From: Mesorhabditis belari
Lineage: Eukaryota > Nematoda > Chromadorea > Rhabditida > Rhabditidae
DNA length: 64,000 bases
Assembly (NCBI GenBank): GCA_958450365.1
Contig: CAUEEP010000724.1
Span: 1,955,501 to 2,019,500, forward strand
Reading direction: 5' to 3'
Under the pieces are notes generated by a model that saw only the letters and a program-made list of their open reading frames with translations, was not told the DNA's origin and made no database searches. Shown one piece after another: positions 10,230 to 20,961 of the stretch (the stretch's first letter is position 1; each line of letters opens with the position of its first letter). The translations under genes and the position numbers were made by a program.

Positions 10230-11450
10230 AAAGAACTTAAGAAGACTTAAGAAGCATTTAACTGTTATTTCTTTCTCAATCTTATTGCTTGATTGCAATC
10301 GGGGAATGTGTGGCGAATTGCCACTGCTCTACAGTTAGTCAAAATTCAATACACAAGTTAAAGTTCAAAGTTGATGGATAAACTGCCGTAATCAGCCACT
10401 AGACGATATTCAGTTGTCCGTTTGTCGTAGCTTCTGTACTTCAAAACCCATTATTTAAACTTTGTTTTGAATCAGTCGTGTGCTCCCTTTTCTATTCATT
10501 CCTTTTTCACCCGCAAGTGTTGAAGTAATTGTGATAGTGCCAGGTTGCTCCAGTTTGAGCGAAGTTTGCCCTAATAAGGGCAAGTTTGGATAAATTGTGC
10601 GTTTTCAAGACATCTACCATTGAACCACACCGAGACACGGTCTCACAAGGAATTATAAAGATCAAAGTATAAATATACTCCTAAGTACCCGGGTACTTTA
10701 AAGCCAAGGGAATTGTCGGAAAGCTCAGTGGTGCACAGTTCAATCAACGCTCCGTCAAAGCAAAGACTCTAAAATTCGGAGACCCAGGGCAATTGCTCCC
10801 TGAGACCGTGGCGCGTCTTCGTCAGAGTCATATATTTCTTACAGAATGTATTCTTTTTTGTTTGTCTTACGGAGGCTTACATCCTGTCTTACAGACAAAG
10901 AGTAAAGGAAGCTATGCGTACGGAAACATTTCTCAATAACATTTCTCAATCCAAGTGTATGAGCGAAAACTTTTTCTTGCAGAAACTTGCAGAGAAACTC
11001 TTCATTGCTTTAAAACAAGTTCAACACGGTGCGCATTGTTGTTTGAGGTGATCGATAGTGCACATTCTTGCGCAGCAACTTGTGGCGAGGCTCTTCCTTT
11101 TGCGGGATGGATAAGTGTCCCTTTTCACGCGAAGGTCGAAGCTGTCATCCTCAAAGAACAAAGTAATGCTTCATTACTTCATTACTTTAAAACAAAGCTT
11201 GAATAATGGGTTTTGAGGTACACAAGCTACGACGAACGGACAACTGAATAACGTCTAGTGGCTGATTTCGGTAGTTTATCCATCAACTTTGAACTTTAAC
11301 TTGTGTATTGAATTTTGACTAACTGCAGAGCAGTGGCAATTCGCCACAGATGCCCCGATTGCAATCAATCAATAAGATTGAGAAAGAAATAACATTTAAA
11401 TGCTTCTTAAGTTCTTCTTAAGTCCTTCTTAAGTTTTTCACGCTAATCAA
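10230..11450. repeat. Palindromic duplicated segment from the insulin-gene 3' region
   Basis: 10230-11150 is an inverted copy of about 14700-15530, the insulin gene's last exon plus its 3' flank. A further copy of the outer end (about 11170-11450) follows in the opposite orientation, so the outer blocks carrying 'cagagcagtggcaattcgcc' face each other at both ends. The element-like block therefore occurs three times in the window. It carries an orphan insulin A-chain sequence (11021-11149). Confidence 0.8.
11021..11149 (-). pseudogene. Orphan insulin-like A-chain copy
   Basis: On the minus strand this segment reads the C-terminal part of an insulin-like precursor: the dibasic site KR, the RKRK site, then SCCARMCTIDHLKQQCAPC and a TGA stop (11021-11023). 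It matches the second exon of the complete gene at 14355-14817, with an A-chain change of His to Pro at the penultimate residue and Glu to Thr before the CC. Homology stops at about 11149, inside the C-peptide region; no B-chain or signal-peptide exon is found upstream. It is most simply a by-product of the inverted segmental duplication. The intact A-chain cysteines mean expression by a fused upstream exon cannot be excluded. Confidence 0.85.
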
Positions 11451-11645
11451 TTTTCTTTAAGGGTACGGATCGGGGCCAATTCGCAACAAAACCTGTTTTT
11501 CCCTAAAATTACGATTATTTTTTTTATTTAGTGTATTGGTGTCCATAAAAGCATAAAAATGATAGGGCAAAAAGCAAAAATATGATGAGACTTATGCAAT
11601 TTGGCCCTCAAATAATTCTTTTTGCCTACCGTATTTTCTCTAATA

Positions 11646-13222
11646 CAGTGCGTTGCAAAATGATAGGACCACCCTCGATTTTTGCGAGTTTTGATTTTAA
11701 ATAACTAAAAATGCTAATTTTTAGTTATTTAAAAGTAAAAGAATCGAACCAAATACCGTTTGCCAAATAATTCACTTTAAAAGGCAAAATTTTTTGAAGC
11801 ATTTCTTTATTTTACACCTGTTGCAAAATGGTAGGACCACTACGTTCCATTTTGTTTTTCTACCTGTAATAACCATGTTTTTTTGCTTACTTTTTGCTAA
11901 TTTTTATTTTTTAGGAAGATGGGGCGTGGAAAATCGCTTTCGCCGATCGAACAGATGAAAATTTTGATTTTGAAAGGAAGAAAGTTGTCGAATCGGAAGA
12001 TCGCAAAAAAAATAAAGCGCTCGCAACAAGTTGTCTCAAATTTCTTGAGGGATCCTTTTAAGTATGGCAAGAAAAAGTCTTCGGGACGTCATCGAAAGCT
12101 CACGGTCCGCGCTGAACGGCATATGGGACGTCTGTTGTCGAATTGTCGAATGTCGAATTCGGTGATGTCGCTACCGGACGTCAAGGTACAAATTGGAGCT
12201 CCCGTCCACAAAAGCACTCTTTTTCGAGCCATCAAGTGTTACATCCGTTACATCAAAAGAGCAATCATGAAGAAAGCACCAAAACTGAAGCCGGCACACA
12301 AAGAAAAAAGGATGTCTTGGGATCACATCACCATCGATTGGAAAAAAGTAAACTTTTACCTTGAGTTGTTAACTATTTTTTCTTTGTAGGTCATCTTCAG
12401 CGATGAGAACAAATTTAATTTGGATGTTCCCGACGGCAACAAGTACTATTTGCACGATTTGAGAAAATATCCAATGCTTTGTGGGCGTCGAAACTTCAGA
12501 GGAGGATCGCTGATGATATGGGACGCTTTCAATGTGGATGACGTTCTTGATTTAGAATTTGTGACTTGTCGCATGAACTCGAACGATTACCAGGATGTCC
12601 TTGCGGATCAACTACTTCCTTTCCTAGCACAAAATCGAGGGAAACACTATATTTTTCAACAGGATAATGCCTCAATTCATGTCAGCCAATCCACTAAAGC
12701 TTTTCTGGAACGTCACAACATCGATTTTCTCGAATGGTCTGCCTGCTCACCGGACTTAAATCCAATGGAAAACTTATGGGACATCCTCGTGAGGAATATT
12801 TATGCTAATGGAAAGACTTACGACACGATTTCGCAAATCAAAAAAAAAGCAATTTTGCAAGCTTGGACGTCAATTCCATCACATACGCTTCAAAACTTGG
12901 TGAACTCGATCAAAAGTCGACTACTCGACGTCATCGAGAAAAAGGGAGATTTCTATTGATTATTAATGAACTTTTCATTCGTTTTTCTTTTGTTTATTCT
13001 CAAATTTATTGTTATTTTTTATGTGGTCCTATCATTTCGCAACAGGTGTTAAATAAAGAAAATGTTATAATTTTGTTGCAATTTGTCCAGATAATGTTAA
13101 AAATGGTATAAATGCCTATTTTTGTATATATTTCTAGGATTTAAAAGCTATTTCGCGTTATTAAATTTCATAGCCAAAAAATGTAAAATTTAGGGGTGGT
13201 TCTATCATTTTGCAACGCACCT
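11646..13222. mobile_element. Tc3-like transposon, nearly complete, TA target duplication
   Basis: About 1.58 kb flanked by TA on both sides (11644-11645 and 13223-13224). Terminal inverted repeats share gtgcgttgcaaaatgatagg with the complement at the right end. A second, internal copy of the motif (ttgcaaaatggtaggacc near 11820, inverse near 13024-13045) gives the two-site arrangement known from Tc3 ends, where transposase binds both an outer and an inner site. It contains one intron-bearing transposase gene on the plus strand. The element sits within a MITE and is therefore younger than that MITE copy. Confidence 0.9.
11919..12959 (+). CDS. Tc1/Tc3-family transposase (one 42-bp intron)
   Basis: Exons 11919-12347 and 12390-12959; intron 12348-12389 (GTAAAC...TTGTAG). 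The N-terminal part carries the paired helix-turn-helix DNA-binding region (SPIEQMKILILKG..., KIKRSQQVVSNFLRD). The catalytic part shows all DD34E landmarks: VIFSDENKFNL (first Asp), FQQDNASIHVS (second Asp) and SPDLNPMENLWDIL (Glu). Length is about 332 residues, normal for the family. The frame is open with no stop and reaches a natural TGA at 12957-12959. Codons and splice sites look intact, so the copy may be active or only recently inactivated. The protein would cut and paste DNA at TA sites by binding the terminal repeats. Confidence 0.92.
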
Positions 13223-13514
13223 TAGTAGTGCACCCCGGCGAGCCGAGTTGGCGACGATTTTACGGTTTCCAATCTTTTGCAGAAGCTCAACACTCAAATC
13301 CCCCACTAGATCTCGTCGTCAGCTACATTTTCCGACCCCACATCGATAGGTTCTGATAAGCGGTTCTCGAGCTTCGAGCAATTCAAGCAAAAGCGACGCT
13401 CACGGTGCACTACTATTAGAGAAAATACGGTAGCTATCAAAGCAAATTTTGCTATACAATATGTACAGGGTGATTTCGAGCAATTTAGGCGACGCTCACG
13501 GTGCTCACGGTCAC

Positions 13515-13692
13515 GATGCCGAATCGAATCGTTCTCTCTTTGCTACTTTCGGAGATGGCAGGTTGTCTCTCAGGCAGTGTCAGACTTGGTTTCAACGATT
13601 CCGAGAGGGAGACGAGACTTTGGAAGACTACGAGCACGGTTCGAGGCCAGAAGTCGTGAACGAAGCCAAACTGAGGGACGTTATTCAGGTCG
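13515..13692 (+). pseudogene. mariner transposase N-terminal fragment (second copy)
   Basis: Near-identical over about 55 codons to the fragment at 4385-4560, including WFQRFREGDETLEDYEHGSR. A MITE-like string (gagcaatttaggcgacgctc) directly precedes it. There is no catalytic domain; relic. Confidence 0.85.
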
Positions 13693-14142
13693 ATCCATGC
13701 CAATCTGCTCGAAATCTTCCATTGTTATCATGTCATTGCTATCGAATTAGAATCAAGCTCAATGTCTAGTTTCTAGCTCAATGTCAGTGCTAATGAACTC
13801 TTAAACAAGCTGCAGAAGTACCGTGATACTGTAGACTTTAACCCGTTTCCTAAAAGAAATCCTCTTCTGAAAACTACAGTAGTGCTGTCTCTATTTCTAT
13901 CCTTATTGGCAGATTGAATCAGTCAGATTGCATCAATCAGATTGCATCAGTCAGATTGCAAAAAATACTTTGACTTTTTGCAAAAAATCTCCAACACATT
14001 GCTTGTGTTTTTATATTGACAAAAGCTAGAGAAATTTCTCTATTGAGAAAGCCGGCAGTAGACATCTTTTTGCGTTTCACTAAAAAAAACTTATAAACCA
14101 TGACACATCGTCGTTGTTTTAAACAATTGAGGTCACAGATGA

Positions 14143-14150
14143 TATATAAA
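14143..14150 (+). promoter_or_regulatory. TATA box of the insulin-like peptide gene
   Basis: The sequence tatataaa lies about 205 bases before the ATG. A likely 5' UTR intron (GT near 14265 to TTTCAG ending at 14349) would shorten the mature leader. The position fits a focused promoter; the assignment is by sequence only. Confidence 0.6.
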
Positions 14151-14354
14151 GCCAGAGCTGAACGTTTGTTAGTTAAAATCTCGCACTATCAATAATATCA
14201 TTTAGTTTTACTCTAGTGTATTGAAAAAGTCTTTTTCAGTCACAAGTTTAAAACATGTTAAGGTATTATTTCTATTATCTTAGATGTTATTTACATTCTT
14301 TTTTTGGCTTCATGTTTCTCGAGAAAGCTCTAAACATTTGTAATTTCAGGAACA

Positions 14355-14817
14355 ATGAAAATCATTCCTATTCTTCTTTTTCTTTTCGGATTGATCTCCG
14401 TAATGCGTTGTCAATCGAAGATGGGTAAGGGAAAATATATGCGTCTTTGTGGAAGAGATCTGCTTGATGCTCTTCAACAGGTAAAAATCTAAGTCATTTA
14501 AATCCGTTTATTCATTAACTTACAAGAACTACAAAAGATGTGGAGCGAAAGGAAAAGATAAAACATTTAAATTGCATTTATCAATTTATCAAAGTCCACA
14601 GAGACACGTGTTCTATGACAAAAAGAGTTTTAAAATGTTTTTTTTTCAGGTTTGCAATGGGTGTATAAAACCGTTGAAACCAGAACTCGATGACAGCTTC
14701 GACTTTCGCGTGAAAAGGGACACTTATCCATCCCGCAAAAGGAAGAGCCTCGCCGAAAGTTGCTGCGCAAGAATGTGCACTATCGATCACCTCAAACAAC
14801 AATGCGCACATTGTTGA
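14355..14817 (+). CDS. Insulin-like peptide precursor, four-disulfide type
   Basis: Exons 14355-14480 (42 codons) and 14650-14817 (55 codons plus TGA) join in phase 0 across a GT...TTTTCAG intron, giving 97 residues. Residues 1-20 form a signal peptide. The B chain carries LCGRDLLDALQQVCNGC (Cys32, Cys44, Cys47), matching the insulin LCG-x2-L-x2-AL-x2-VC pattern with an extra Cys. The C-peptide is short, with a KR at 64-65 and RKRK at 71-74. The A chain is SCCARMCTIDHLKQQCAHC (CC-x3-C-x8-C-x2-C). Three plus five cysteines suit four disulfides, as in the C. elegans class with one extra B-A bond. Retaining a cleavable C-peptide is of note, since many worm insulins lack one. The receptor gene at 20962-39134 is the obvious candidate partner. 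The exact receptor effect (agonist or antagonist) cannot be inferred. Confidence 0.92.
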
Positions 14818-15540
14818 ACTTGTTTTAAAGCAATGAAGAGTTTCTCTGCAAGTTTCTGCAAGAAAAAGTTTTCGCTCATACACTTGGATTGAGAAATGTT
14901 ATTGAGAAATGTTTCCGTACGCATAGCTTCCTTTACTCTTTGTCTGTAAGACAGGATGTAAGCCTCCGTAAGACAAACAAAAAAGAATACATTCTGTAAG
15001 AGATATATTTATACTCTGATCTTTATAATTCCTTGTGAGATCCGTGTCTCGGTGTGGTTCAATGGTAGATGTCTTGAAAACGCACAAATTTATCAAAACT
15101 TTCTCTTATTAGGGCAAACTTCGCTCAAACTGGAGCAACCTGGCACTATCACAATTACTTCAACACTTGCGTGTGAAAAAGGGATGAATAGAAAAGGGAG
15201 CACACGACTGACTCTTAAAGTAATGCTTTAAAATAATGCTTTAAAGTAATGCTTCATTACTTTAAAACAAGCTTAAATAATGGGTTTTGAAGTACACAAG
15301 CTACGACAAACGGACAACTGAATATCGTCTATTGGCTGATTACGGCAGTTTATCCATCAACTTTGAACTTTAACTTGTGTATTGAATTTTTATTAACTGC
15401 AGAGCAGTGGCAATTCGCCACACATTCCCCGATTGCAATCAAGCAATAAGATTGAGAAAGAAATAACATTTAAATGCTTCTTAAGTTCTTCTTAAGTTCT
15501 TGTTAAGTTTTTCGCGATAATCAATTATCTTAAAGGGTAC
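14690..15540. repeat. Duplicated 3' flank of the insulin gene
   Basis: This block, from inside exon 2 to about 15530, is the direct-orientation partner of the inverted copy at 10230-11150. The end block (about 15235-15510) also matches 11170-11450. It contains a tRNA-box-A-like string (gtggttcaatggtagatg at 15052-15069, inverted near 10619) but no full tRNA. Confidence 0.8.
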
Positions 15541-15589
15541 GGATCGAGGTCAATTCTCAGCATAAGAGATAAATGAGAGCTGATACCCA

Positions 15590-16192
15590 TCGGCAGTTTC
15601 TTTTGCACCACCCTAATAGATAGAATCGTGGTTATATTTTCAGTTCTGACGTTTGCTATGAGCAACGACATGAATTTGAAGCCTCAACAAGAAAAACAAC
15701 AATCAGCCGATTTGTTTTTCGTGTTAGCAAGTTCTTTCTTAATCATTTAAAACATTATATAATTGGTTACAATTGGAAACTTTTCTCAAAATCATTTATG
15801 TTTCTCCAAAATGATCATTCTCCAGAATCAATCTTTCAAAAGATCAAATTTTGGAGTTAATCTGAAAGCATAACTTTGCCAACTTTTCATTGAGAAATTC
15901 CAATGAAAAGTTTACACAAATGCGCCGAAAAAGTTGAGAGGTGATGGGGATGACGGGAATGGAAAGTTTCGAACTGTTTGAGCAGCTGACGAGAGCCTGA
16001 AAGTCGTGAATTTCAAGAGTTTCAAATTCTTTGACCTTTAAACAGTCAGTATATAAGAGATTATGAAAAATACTCAAGCAACGGATTGAAAACGATCTCA
16101 AAATGAACACCGTTTTCTTTTCCCTCTGCACAGTCGGCATCTGTCAATTCTGTCAAAGAATGATTCTGTCGAGAGGTTGGAATCTCTGAACT
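15590..16192 (+). pseudogene. Broken copy of the secreted-gene promoter and signal exon
   Basis: 15600-15755 inversely matches 3780-3930; 15880-16100 matches the promoter duplication. At 16103 an ATG starts the same signal peptide (MNTVFFSLCTVGI), but the sequence then diverges into an unrelated frame that stops at about 16191, with no donor at the expected place. The TATA-like tatataag is at about 16050. A promoter with a truncated signal exon. Confidence 0.7.
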
Positions 16193-16502
16193 TTGAAATA
16201 TTATAAAAAGATGTAACACTGTGTTTCTGAACTAAACATTGAAAGTGAATGCAGTAATTAACTTGAAATTTCATAGAAATACATTAGGGGAATTGAATGA
16301 TTGGGTGCCGAGTTAGAGTCGAAAAATCGAGTTTCGATAATTGAAAAAACCGAATTTCCATTTCAACCCTGTAGAAGAACAAAGGACAAAGAACAAAGGA
16401 CAGAGGACTTTTTTTATATGCTCAGAATATAATAAGTAAACTTGTTTATTTAGTGGTTAATCAATTGAAAACAATGCAAAGAGTGAGTTATCGAAGATCC
16501 TA

Positions 16503-18124
16503 TTAAGGAACTTTTCGCTTGCAGAAGACAGCGAAATTCAGCGCCCTTTTCTCCATGCTGAACCACGCTCCATTGGTGTCAATCTGAAAGAAAAGTTTGC
16601 AGAAAACTTTGCTGCTAATGTATTGAAGGGTTTTCTTTCATATTACTAGCTTCATCAACTAACATATGCCCAATTCCATCCAGTTGAGCTTTCCCACGGC
16701 TCACCAACGGCCCATCTCGTGTAATCCACCTCACTTCCATCACTCCATTCCCATGCCCGATTCTTTGAGTGAAGCTTTCTCTAAATTGATAATAAAAACA
16801 AATTTAAGCATGAATTTAAGTTATACTCTCAGCTGTCAAGCTCAGCTGTCAAGCTCAGCTGCCAAGCTCAACTGTCAAGCTCAGCTGTCAAGCTCAGCTG
16901 CCAAGCTCAACTGTCAAGCTCAACTGTCAACCTCAACTGTCAAATGACTGGCTAAAACGGCTTCGGCTTAGGCTCTCAGCTTAGGCTTGGCACTAAGAAT
17001 TGCGCTCTGAAATCCTACAGCAAAGTTTTCAGTGTTTTGACCTGAACCCAGTTTATCTCTGCTAAAAAAATGTACTATTGGCATTTCAGCGCGCACTTTC
17101 GAGTGCTTGAAGGTACTTTTGTGTTACCTGGGAGAAGGAACTATTATCTAAGGGGGATTTCAGGGAAAAAAAATTAGCTAGGCGGGATGTTAATGGCAAA
17201 ATAGACTTTTTATGGTCACGGATCATTTCTGATGGATGATCTTTTATGGCTTGCTGGCTATCTAAGGCTTGCTTCTCATCCCGAAAACTTCAATTGGGTC
17301 AACCACACAACAAACTTCGCCGATCCCGTAGATCCAAACAGTTCACACACAACATATTGAGCTTGAGAGCTACAGCCTAAGAGCTACAGCCTAAGAGCTA
17401 CGGCCTAAGAGCTACGGCCTAAGAGCTACAGCCTAAGAGCTACAGCCTAAGAGCTACAGCCTAAGAGCTACAGCCTAAGAGCTACATCGCTGGGGAAATC
17501 TGAAAGAGGAAATGCATTCGTCCGGTTTTCGTCATATTTATATTAAGCTATGAGTCATTTTCGCGCGTCGTGTACAAAAATCCTTTTGAAAGGTTATTTT
17601 AGCCGATCATTTGACAAGTACGCTCAACAAAAAGTAACTTTTCCCTACCCTCAAGCCGATCCACGACATTCGATCTCTTTCACATGATGTTGAGAACGTT
17701 GTTTCTAAAAGTGAAGTCAATTTATCCCAAAGAGTTCAACTGTTAATGAAACTAGAAGCTAGAAGAGAACTAATAAGCCTATTAGTTGAGCATTATTGTT
17801 TTCTTTTAGTTAAAAATTAGACATTGATCATTTTAGCCTTGCTAGAAGCCTTGTTAATCTCCTAGCTAGAAGCCAGATAATTTGAGGAAAGATTTTGCAT
17901 AACATTGGTTGTACTTGCTTTCTGTGAAAAGCAAGTACAACCAATTGTTTGAAAAGTACAACCAATTGTCTGCAAGTACAACCAATTGTACAACCAAAAC
18001 CAAACAATAACCTACCGATCACAAAATCGTTTTCTTTTTTATCGTGAATCGATACAAGATTTGCACTCATTTTCTTGCAAATCTTTTCAGCTTTCTCCCA
18101 ATTTGTGTTTGAGGCAAAGACTTT
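16503..18124 (-). CDS. C-type lectin domain protein (partial gene model)
   Basis: Exons found on the minus strand: 18124-18016 (N-terminal half of the domain, including NWEKAEKICKKMSANLVSIH), a tentative 17361-17309 (GSTGSAKFV, the segment before the usual WIG motif), 16780-16664 (AWEWSDGSEVDYTRW and the region around GEPW), and 16583-16503 (NGAWFSMEK...FAVFCKRK, then TAA). The last two join in phase 0, and phases of all four are compatible. The WEKAE-x-x-C, NLVSIH and WSDGS...W landmarks identify a CLEC-type lectin fold; the calcium-binding EPN/WND motifs are not intact, so sugar binding is doubtful. The exon with the signal peptide is missing, and the intron before the 16780 exon is filled with tandem repeats. 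The gene lies between the insulin gene and the receptor. Confidence 0.7.
16826..16946. repeat. 14-bp minisatellite (CAGCTGTCAAGCT)
   Basis: About eight copies of agctgtcaagctca with sequence drift, in an intron of the lectin gene. Confidence 0.85.
17365..17488. repeat. 14-bp minisatellite (GAGCTACAGCCTAA)
   Basis: About nine copies of gagctacagcctaa, some with gagctacggcctaa, also in the lectin gene's intronic span. Confidence 0.9.
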
Positions 18125-18324
18125 CTGAAAATACATTTGTTTTCTTAGAAAAATCTAGAGAAGCAATAAGCGGCTTATTTGTTGAATATCATTGTTGTTT
18201 TTAGTTAAAAGTTATACTCATTAAGCGATCATTAAGCGACTTTTTTAGTTGAACAAAAATTTAGGCTCTTAGGCTACAGACGTTTCTAACCTACAGATTA
18301 GAAACGTCTGTAGGTTAAGATTTA

Positions 18325-18500
18325 AGAGCGTCGCCTAAATTGCTCGAAATCTCGAGAGCCGCTTATCAGAACCGATCGATGTGGGGTCGGAAAATGTAGC
18401 TGACGATCAGATCTTGACGATGATTAGACTCTTGAGCTTCTGCAAAAGCTTGGAAACCGTAAAATCGTCATCAACTCGGCTCGCACTATTAGAGAAAACT
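18325..18500. mobile_element. Truncated MITE of the TACCGTATTTTCTC family
   Basis: It shares the internal block gatgtggggtcggaaaatgt and the right-end ctattagagaaaa string with the full copies, but lacks a proper left end. It ends 11 bases before a TTTCAG acceptor of the putative exon at 18511. Confidence 0.75.
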
Positions 18501-18510
18501 CATCTTTCAG

Positions 18511-19076
18511 GTCTCCAATATCAACTCTACGGGAAAACGGTTTCCGAGGGTTTACGGGGCGGTGTTTTGCCTGGGATTCTCGGATCAAGTCTGGTCGGTG
18601 AGTTCTTTCAAGTAATCCTCAATCAAATCATAACGCTAACAACTTTTCCATGATAACACGATTCTATTAGGCTATTAGGCTATTCAAGGAAGTTCTTAGA
18701 TCGATCGCTCATCCCAACCTAAACTCTTAACGTAAATGCTTGGCCATTTACCGTATTCTCTCTAATAGTAGTGCACCATAAGCTTTGCTTAAATTGCTCG
18801 AAATCTCGAGAACCCCTTATCAGAACATATCGATGTGGGGTCGGAAAATGTAGCTGACGATGAGATCTAGTGGGGGATTAGAGTGTTGAGCTTCTGGGAA
18901 AACTTTGGAAGCCGTAAATAGTCATCAACTCGGCTGGGTGCACTACTATTAGAGAAAATACGCTAATTTTGTTGACAAAAACTTTTCAGATCAGCAAACT
19001 TGTTAACAAACTGTATAGCAATGTCCGGAGAACTCCTTCCACTCATTCGGACACCGATTTGCCGATGACAAGTTGA
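18511..19076 (+). CDS. Two putative exons of an unknown plus-strand gene
   Basis: 18511-18597 is bounded by CATCTTTCAG and a GTGAGTTC donor; 18990-19076 is bounded by ACTTTTCAG and a TGA stop. Both are 87 bases and the second reads a clean 28-residue C-terminus ending DTDLPMTS. In matching phase the first reads a hydrophobic stretch around VYGAVFCLGFSDQVW; in a shifted frame it reads LRGGVLPGILGSS, so the frame is not settled. MITE copies lie on both sides of the first exon. There is no homology I recognise. Strong splice signals are the main support. Confidence 0.35.
18748..18962. mobile_element. MITE (TACCGTATTTTCTC family)
   Basis: The left end tttaccgtattctctctaatagtag and the right end ctactattagagaaaatacg are mutually inverted. 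The internal block gatgtggggtcggaaaatgt is shared with the other copies. Confidence 0.85.
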
Positions 19077-19440
19077 GAGTTGCAAGAATTAGAGTGCCTA
19101 GAAAGAGCATGAAGAAAAATCGATGAGTTTTGCTTTTGTTGAAAGGGACAAAGTTTGTCTCAGCGTCAAATTGGGATCATTTTGCAATCACAATGTAAAC
19201 ATTTCTCGCTGTAGCTACTTCTGTTCTTTTTGAAACTTGTCGACAGTTGAGAATCAATCGTCAACCGTCGCAGCTATCTTTGTTCTTTTCTTTTCCTGTC
19301 GCGATGCTCCAATCATCTAGTTGATTGGAGTTTTCAGCATTGTTATATCGTCTTAAAGTTGAGCATTTTGAGTTACTCAAGTCATCCGTGCCAACAAAAG
19401 TGTTCAAAGAGATGCTGAATCTTTGGCGTTTTTTTGGAAA

Positions 19441-19541
19441 TGAGCCGTGCCGAAGCCGTGCCGAAGCCGTGCCGAAGCCGTGCCGAAGCCGTGCCGAAGC
19501 CGTGCCGAAGCCGTGCCGAAGCCGTGCCGAAGCCGTGCCAA
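19441..19541. repeat. 11-bp minisatellite (CCGAAGCCGTG)
   Basis: About nine perfect copies of an 11-bp unit. Open frames on both strands across it are artefacts. Confidence 0.95.
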
Positions 19542-19973
19542 GCAACTCCTGACTACAAATTTCGGTTCTACAGGCTCATCAAAAAGTTCCTGAACAACTT
19601 TTTGTAAAAGCAGCCAAATGTTTAAATTATTTCAAAAACGATAAGTGTTAAATAGAGATTTGAAGCCCTAATTCTTGGCTACGTTTATCTAAGAAAAATC
19701 GCTGAATTGGATGCATACAACTCGTGTGACAAGCTTTTGAGTGAAAGTGTCCATTGGGAAATGGTCAGATTTCGAGTTGATTCGAAACTTTGATTCGAAA
19801 GAATTCGAATCAAAGTGATATGACTTACGCAAGTCGGATACGGGCAACACGATCACGTTTTTAGTTTTTGCTCATACGCTCTAGATTTCTGTAAAAATGC
19901 ATTTGAAATTTGACCCCCCTAGTTCAACTTTTGAGTTTTTAACGGCTACCATCACCCAGGGAAAAAATGACTT

Positions 19974-20045
19974 GGTGGTGCAGTGGTAGTGCTTCTCGCT
20001 GCCTCCGATTTTTCCCATCTGGGTTCGATTCCCCTTGGATCAGTT
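19974..20045 (+). repeat. tRNA-like sequence (likely SINE remnant)
   Basis: A box-A-like ggtgcagtggtag and a box-B-like gggttcgattcccc are correctly spaced, but the acceptor stem does not pair and the anticodon arm is poor. Related tRNA-like pieces occur at 26043, 26236, 30577, 48257, 52160 and 54600. Confidence 0.55.
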
Positions 20046-20397
20046 TTTTGCATTTTTATTTCAATGTTTTGAGCACAGTAAAGCTGTATTTTGAGTCGTT
20101 TTGAGTATTGCATTATTTCGCAAGCTTCGCAGGACCCCTTGCGGTCCTGCGAGTGGTCCTGCTGAGGCCAGAAGGGGTCCTAAAGATGGCCATTGGGTTT
20201 GGGGTCCTAATGTGGACTTTTTGCTTTTTTAGAAGCTTAAATAGGCTTAAATAGCCTAGATAGATAGGCTAGTCAAAAAGCGATGATAAGTTAACAACAT
20301 TCTCTAGTCAGATCTTTCTGTGCTTTCGTGCCGACTTCTGCGTCCTTCCAAAGGATCAAAAATTTTGATAGTTTCATAATTCCCCACTTTCTATGAC

Positions 20398-20676
20398 ATC
20401 TCTTCTCTCTTCTCTCTTCTTTCTTCTCTCTTCTTTCTTCTCTCTTCTCTCTTCTCTCTTCTCTCTTCTCTCTTCTCTCTTCTCTCTTCTCTCATCTTTC
20501 TTCTCTCTTCTCTCTTCTCTCTTCTCTCTTCTTTCTTCTCTCTTCTTTCTTCTCTCTTCTCTCTTCTCTCTTCTCTCTTCTCTCTTCTCTCATCTTTCTT
20601 CTCTCTTCTCTCTTCTCTCTTCTCTCTTCTTTCTTCTCTCTTCTCTCTTCTCTCTTCTCTCTTCCCTCATTTCTCA
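20398..20676. repeat. 7-bp CT-rich minisatellite (CTTCTCT)
   Basis: About 38 copies of a pyrimidine-rich heptamer with scattered T/C variants. Long Leu/Ser or Arg/Glu frames on the two strands are artefacts. It lies about 280 bases beyond the receptor stop codon. Confidence 0.95.
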
Positions 20677-20961
20677 TAAATGATAAACAATAATTTATTG
20701 GAGATAGAAAAGAAATGGACTTTGTTCAGGGTTGTCGAGAAAAAATGAAAATTTAAGAATGCGCAAAATATCGACAAATAAAAGACTTAAAAAATGAACG
20801 AGAAGAAAAAAGAAATCACAGAGAAAATAGAAAATACACGTGCTTTTAAGGAAAAATAAAAAAAACAAAAATCAAGAAAACATTTGAAAGCTTGACACCT
20901 GAATATTATGATATAAGCTCAGATTGAGAAGTTATATTGTGGAGAAATCTATCTTTCGAAT

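Larger units (their letters stand above)
11627..13432. mobile_element. MITE (TACCGTATTTTCTC family) split by a Tc3-like insertion
   Basis: The left end taccgtattttctctaata is at 11627-11645. The rest of the element, from tagtagtgcacc, resumes at 13223 and runs to gagaaaatacggta at 13432. Removing the Tc3-like element and one TA copy restores a roughly 230-bp MITE like those at 18748-18962, 31386-31622, 50225-50441 and 55272-55489. Confidence 0.85.

Noticed and set aside
15046..15092. Possible tRNA gene (gtggttcaatggtag)
   Set aside because: Box A only; no box B or cloverleaf, and the inverted duplicate at about 10600 shows the same failure.
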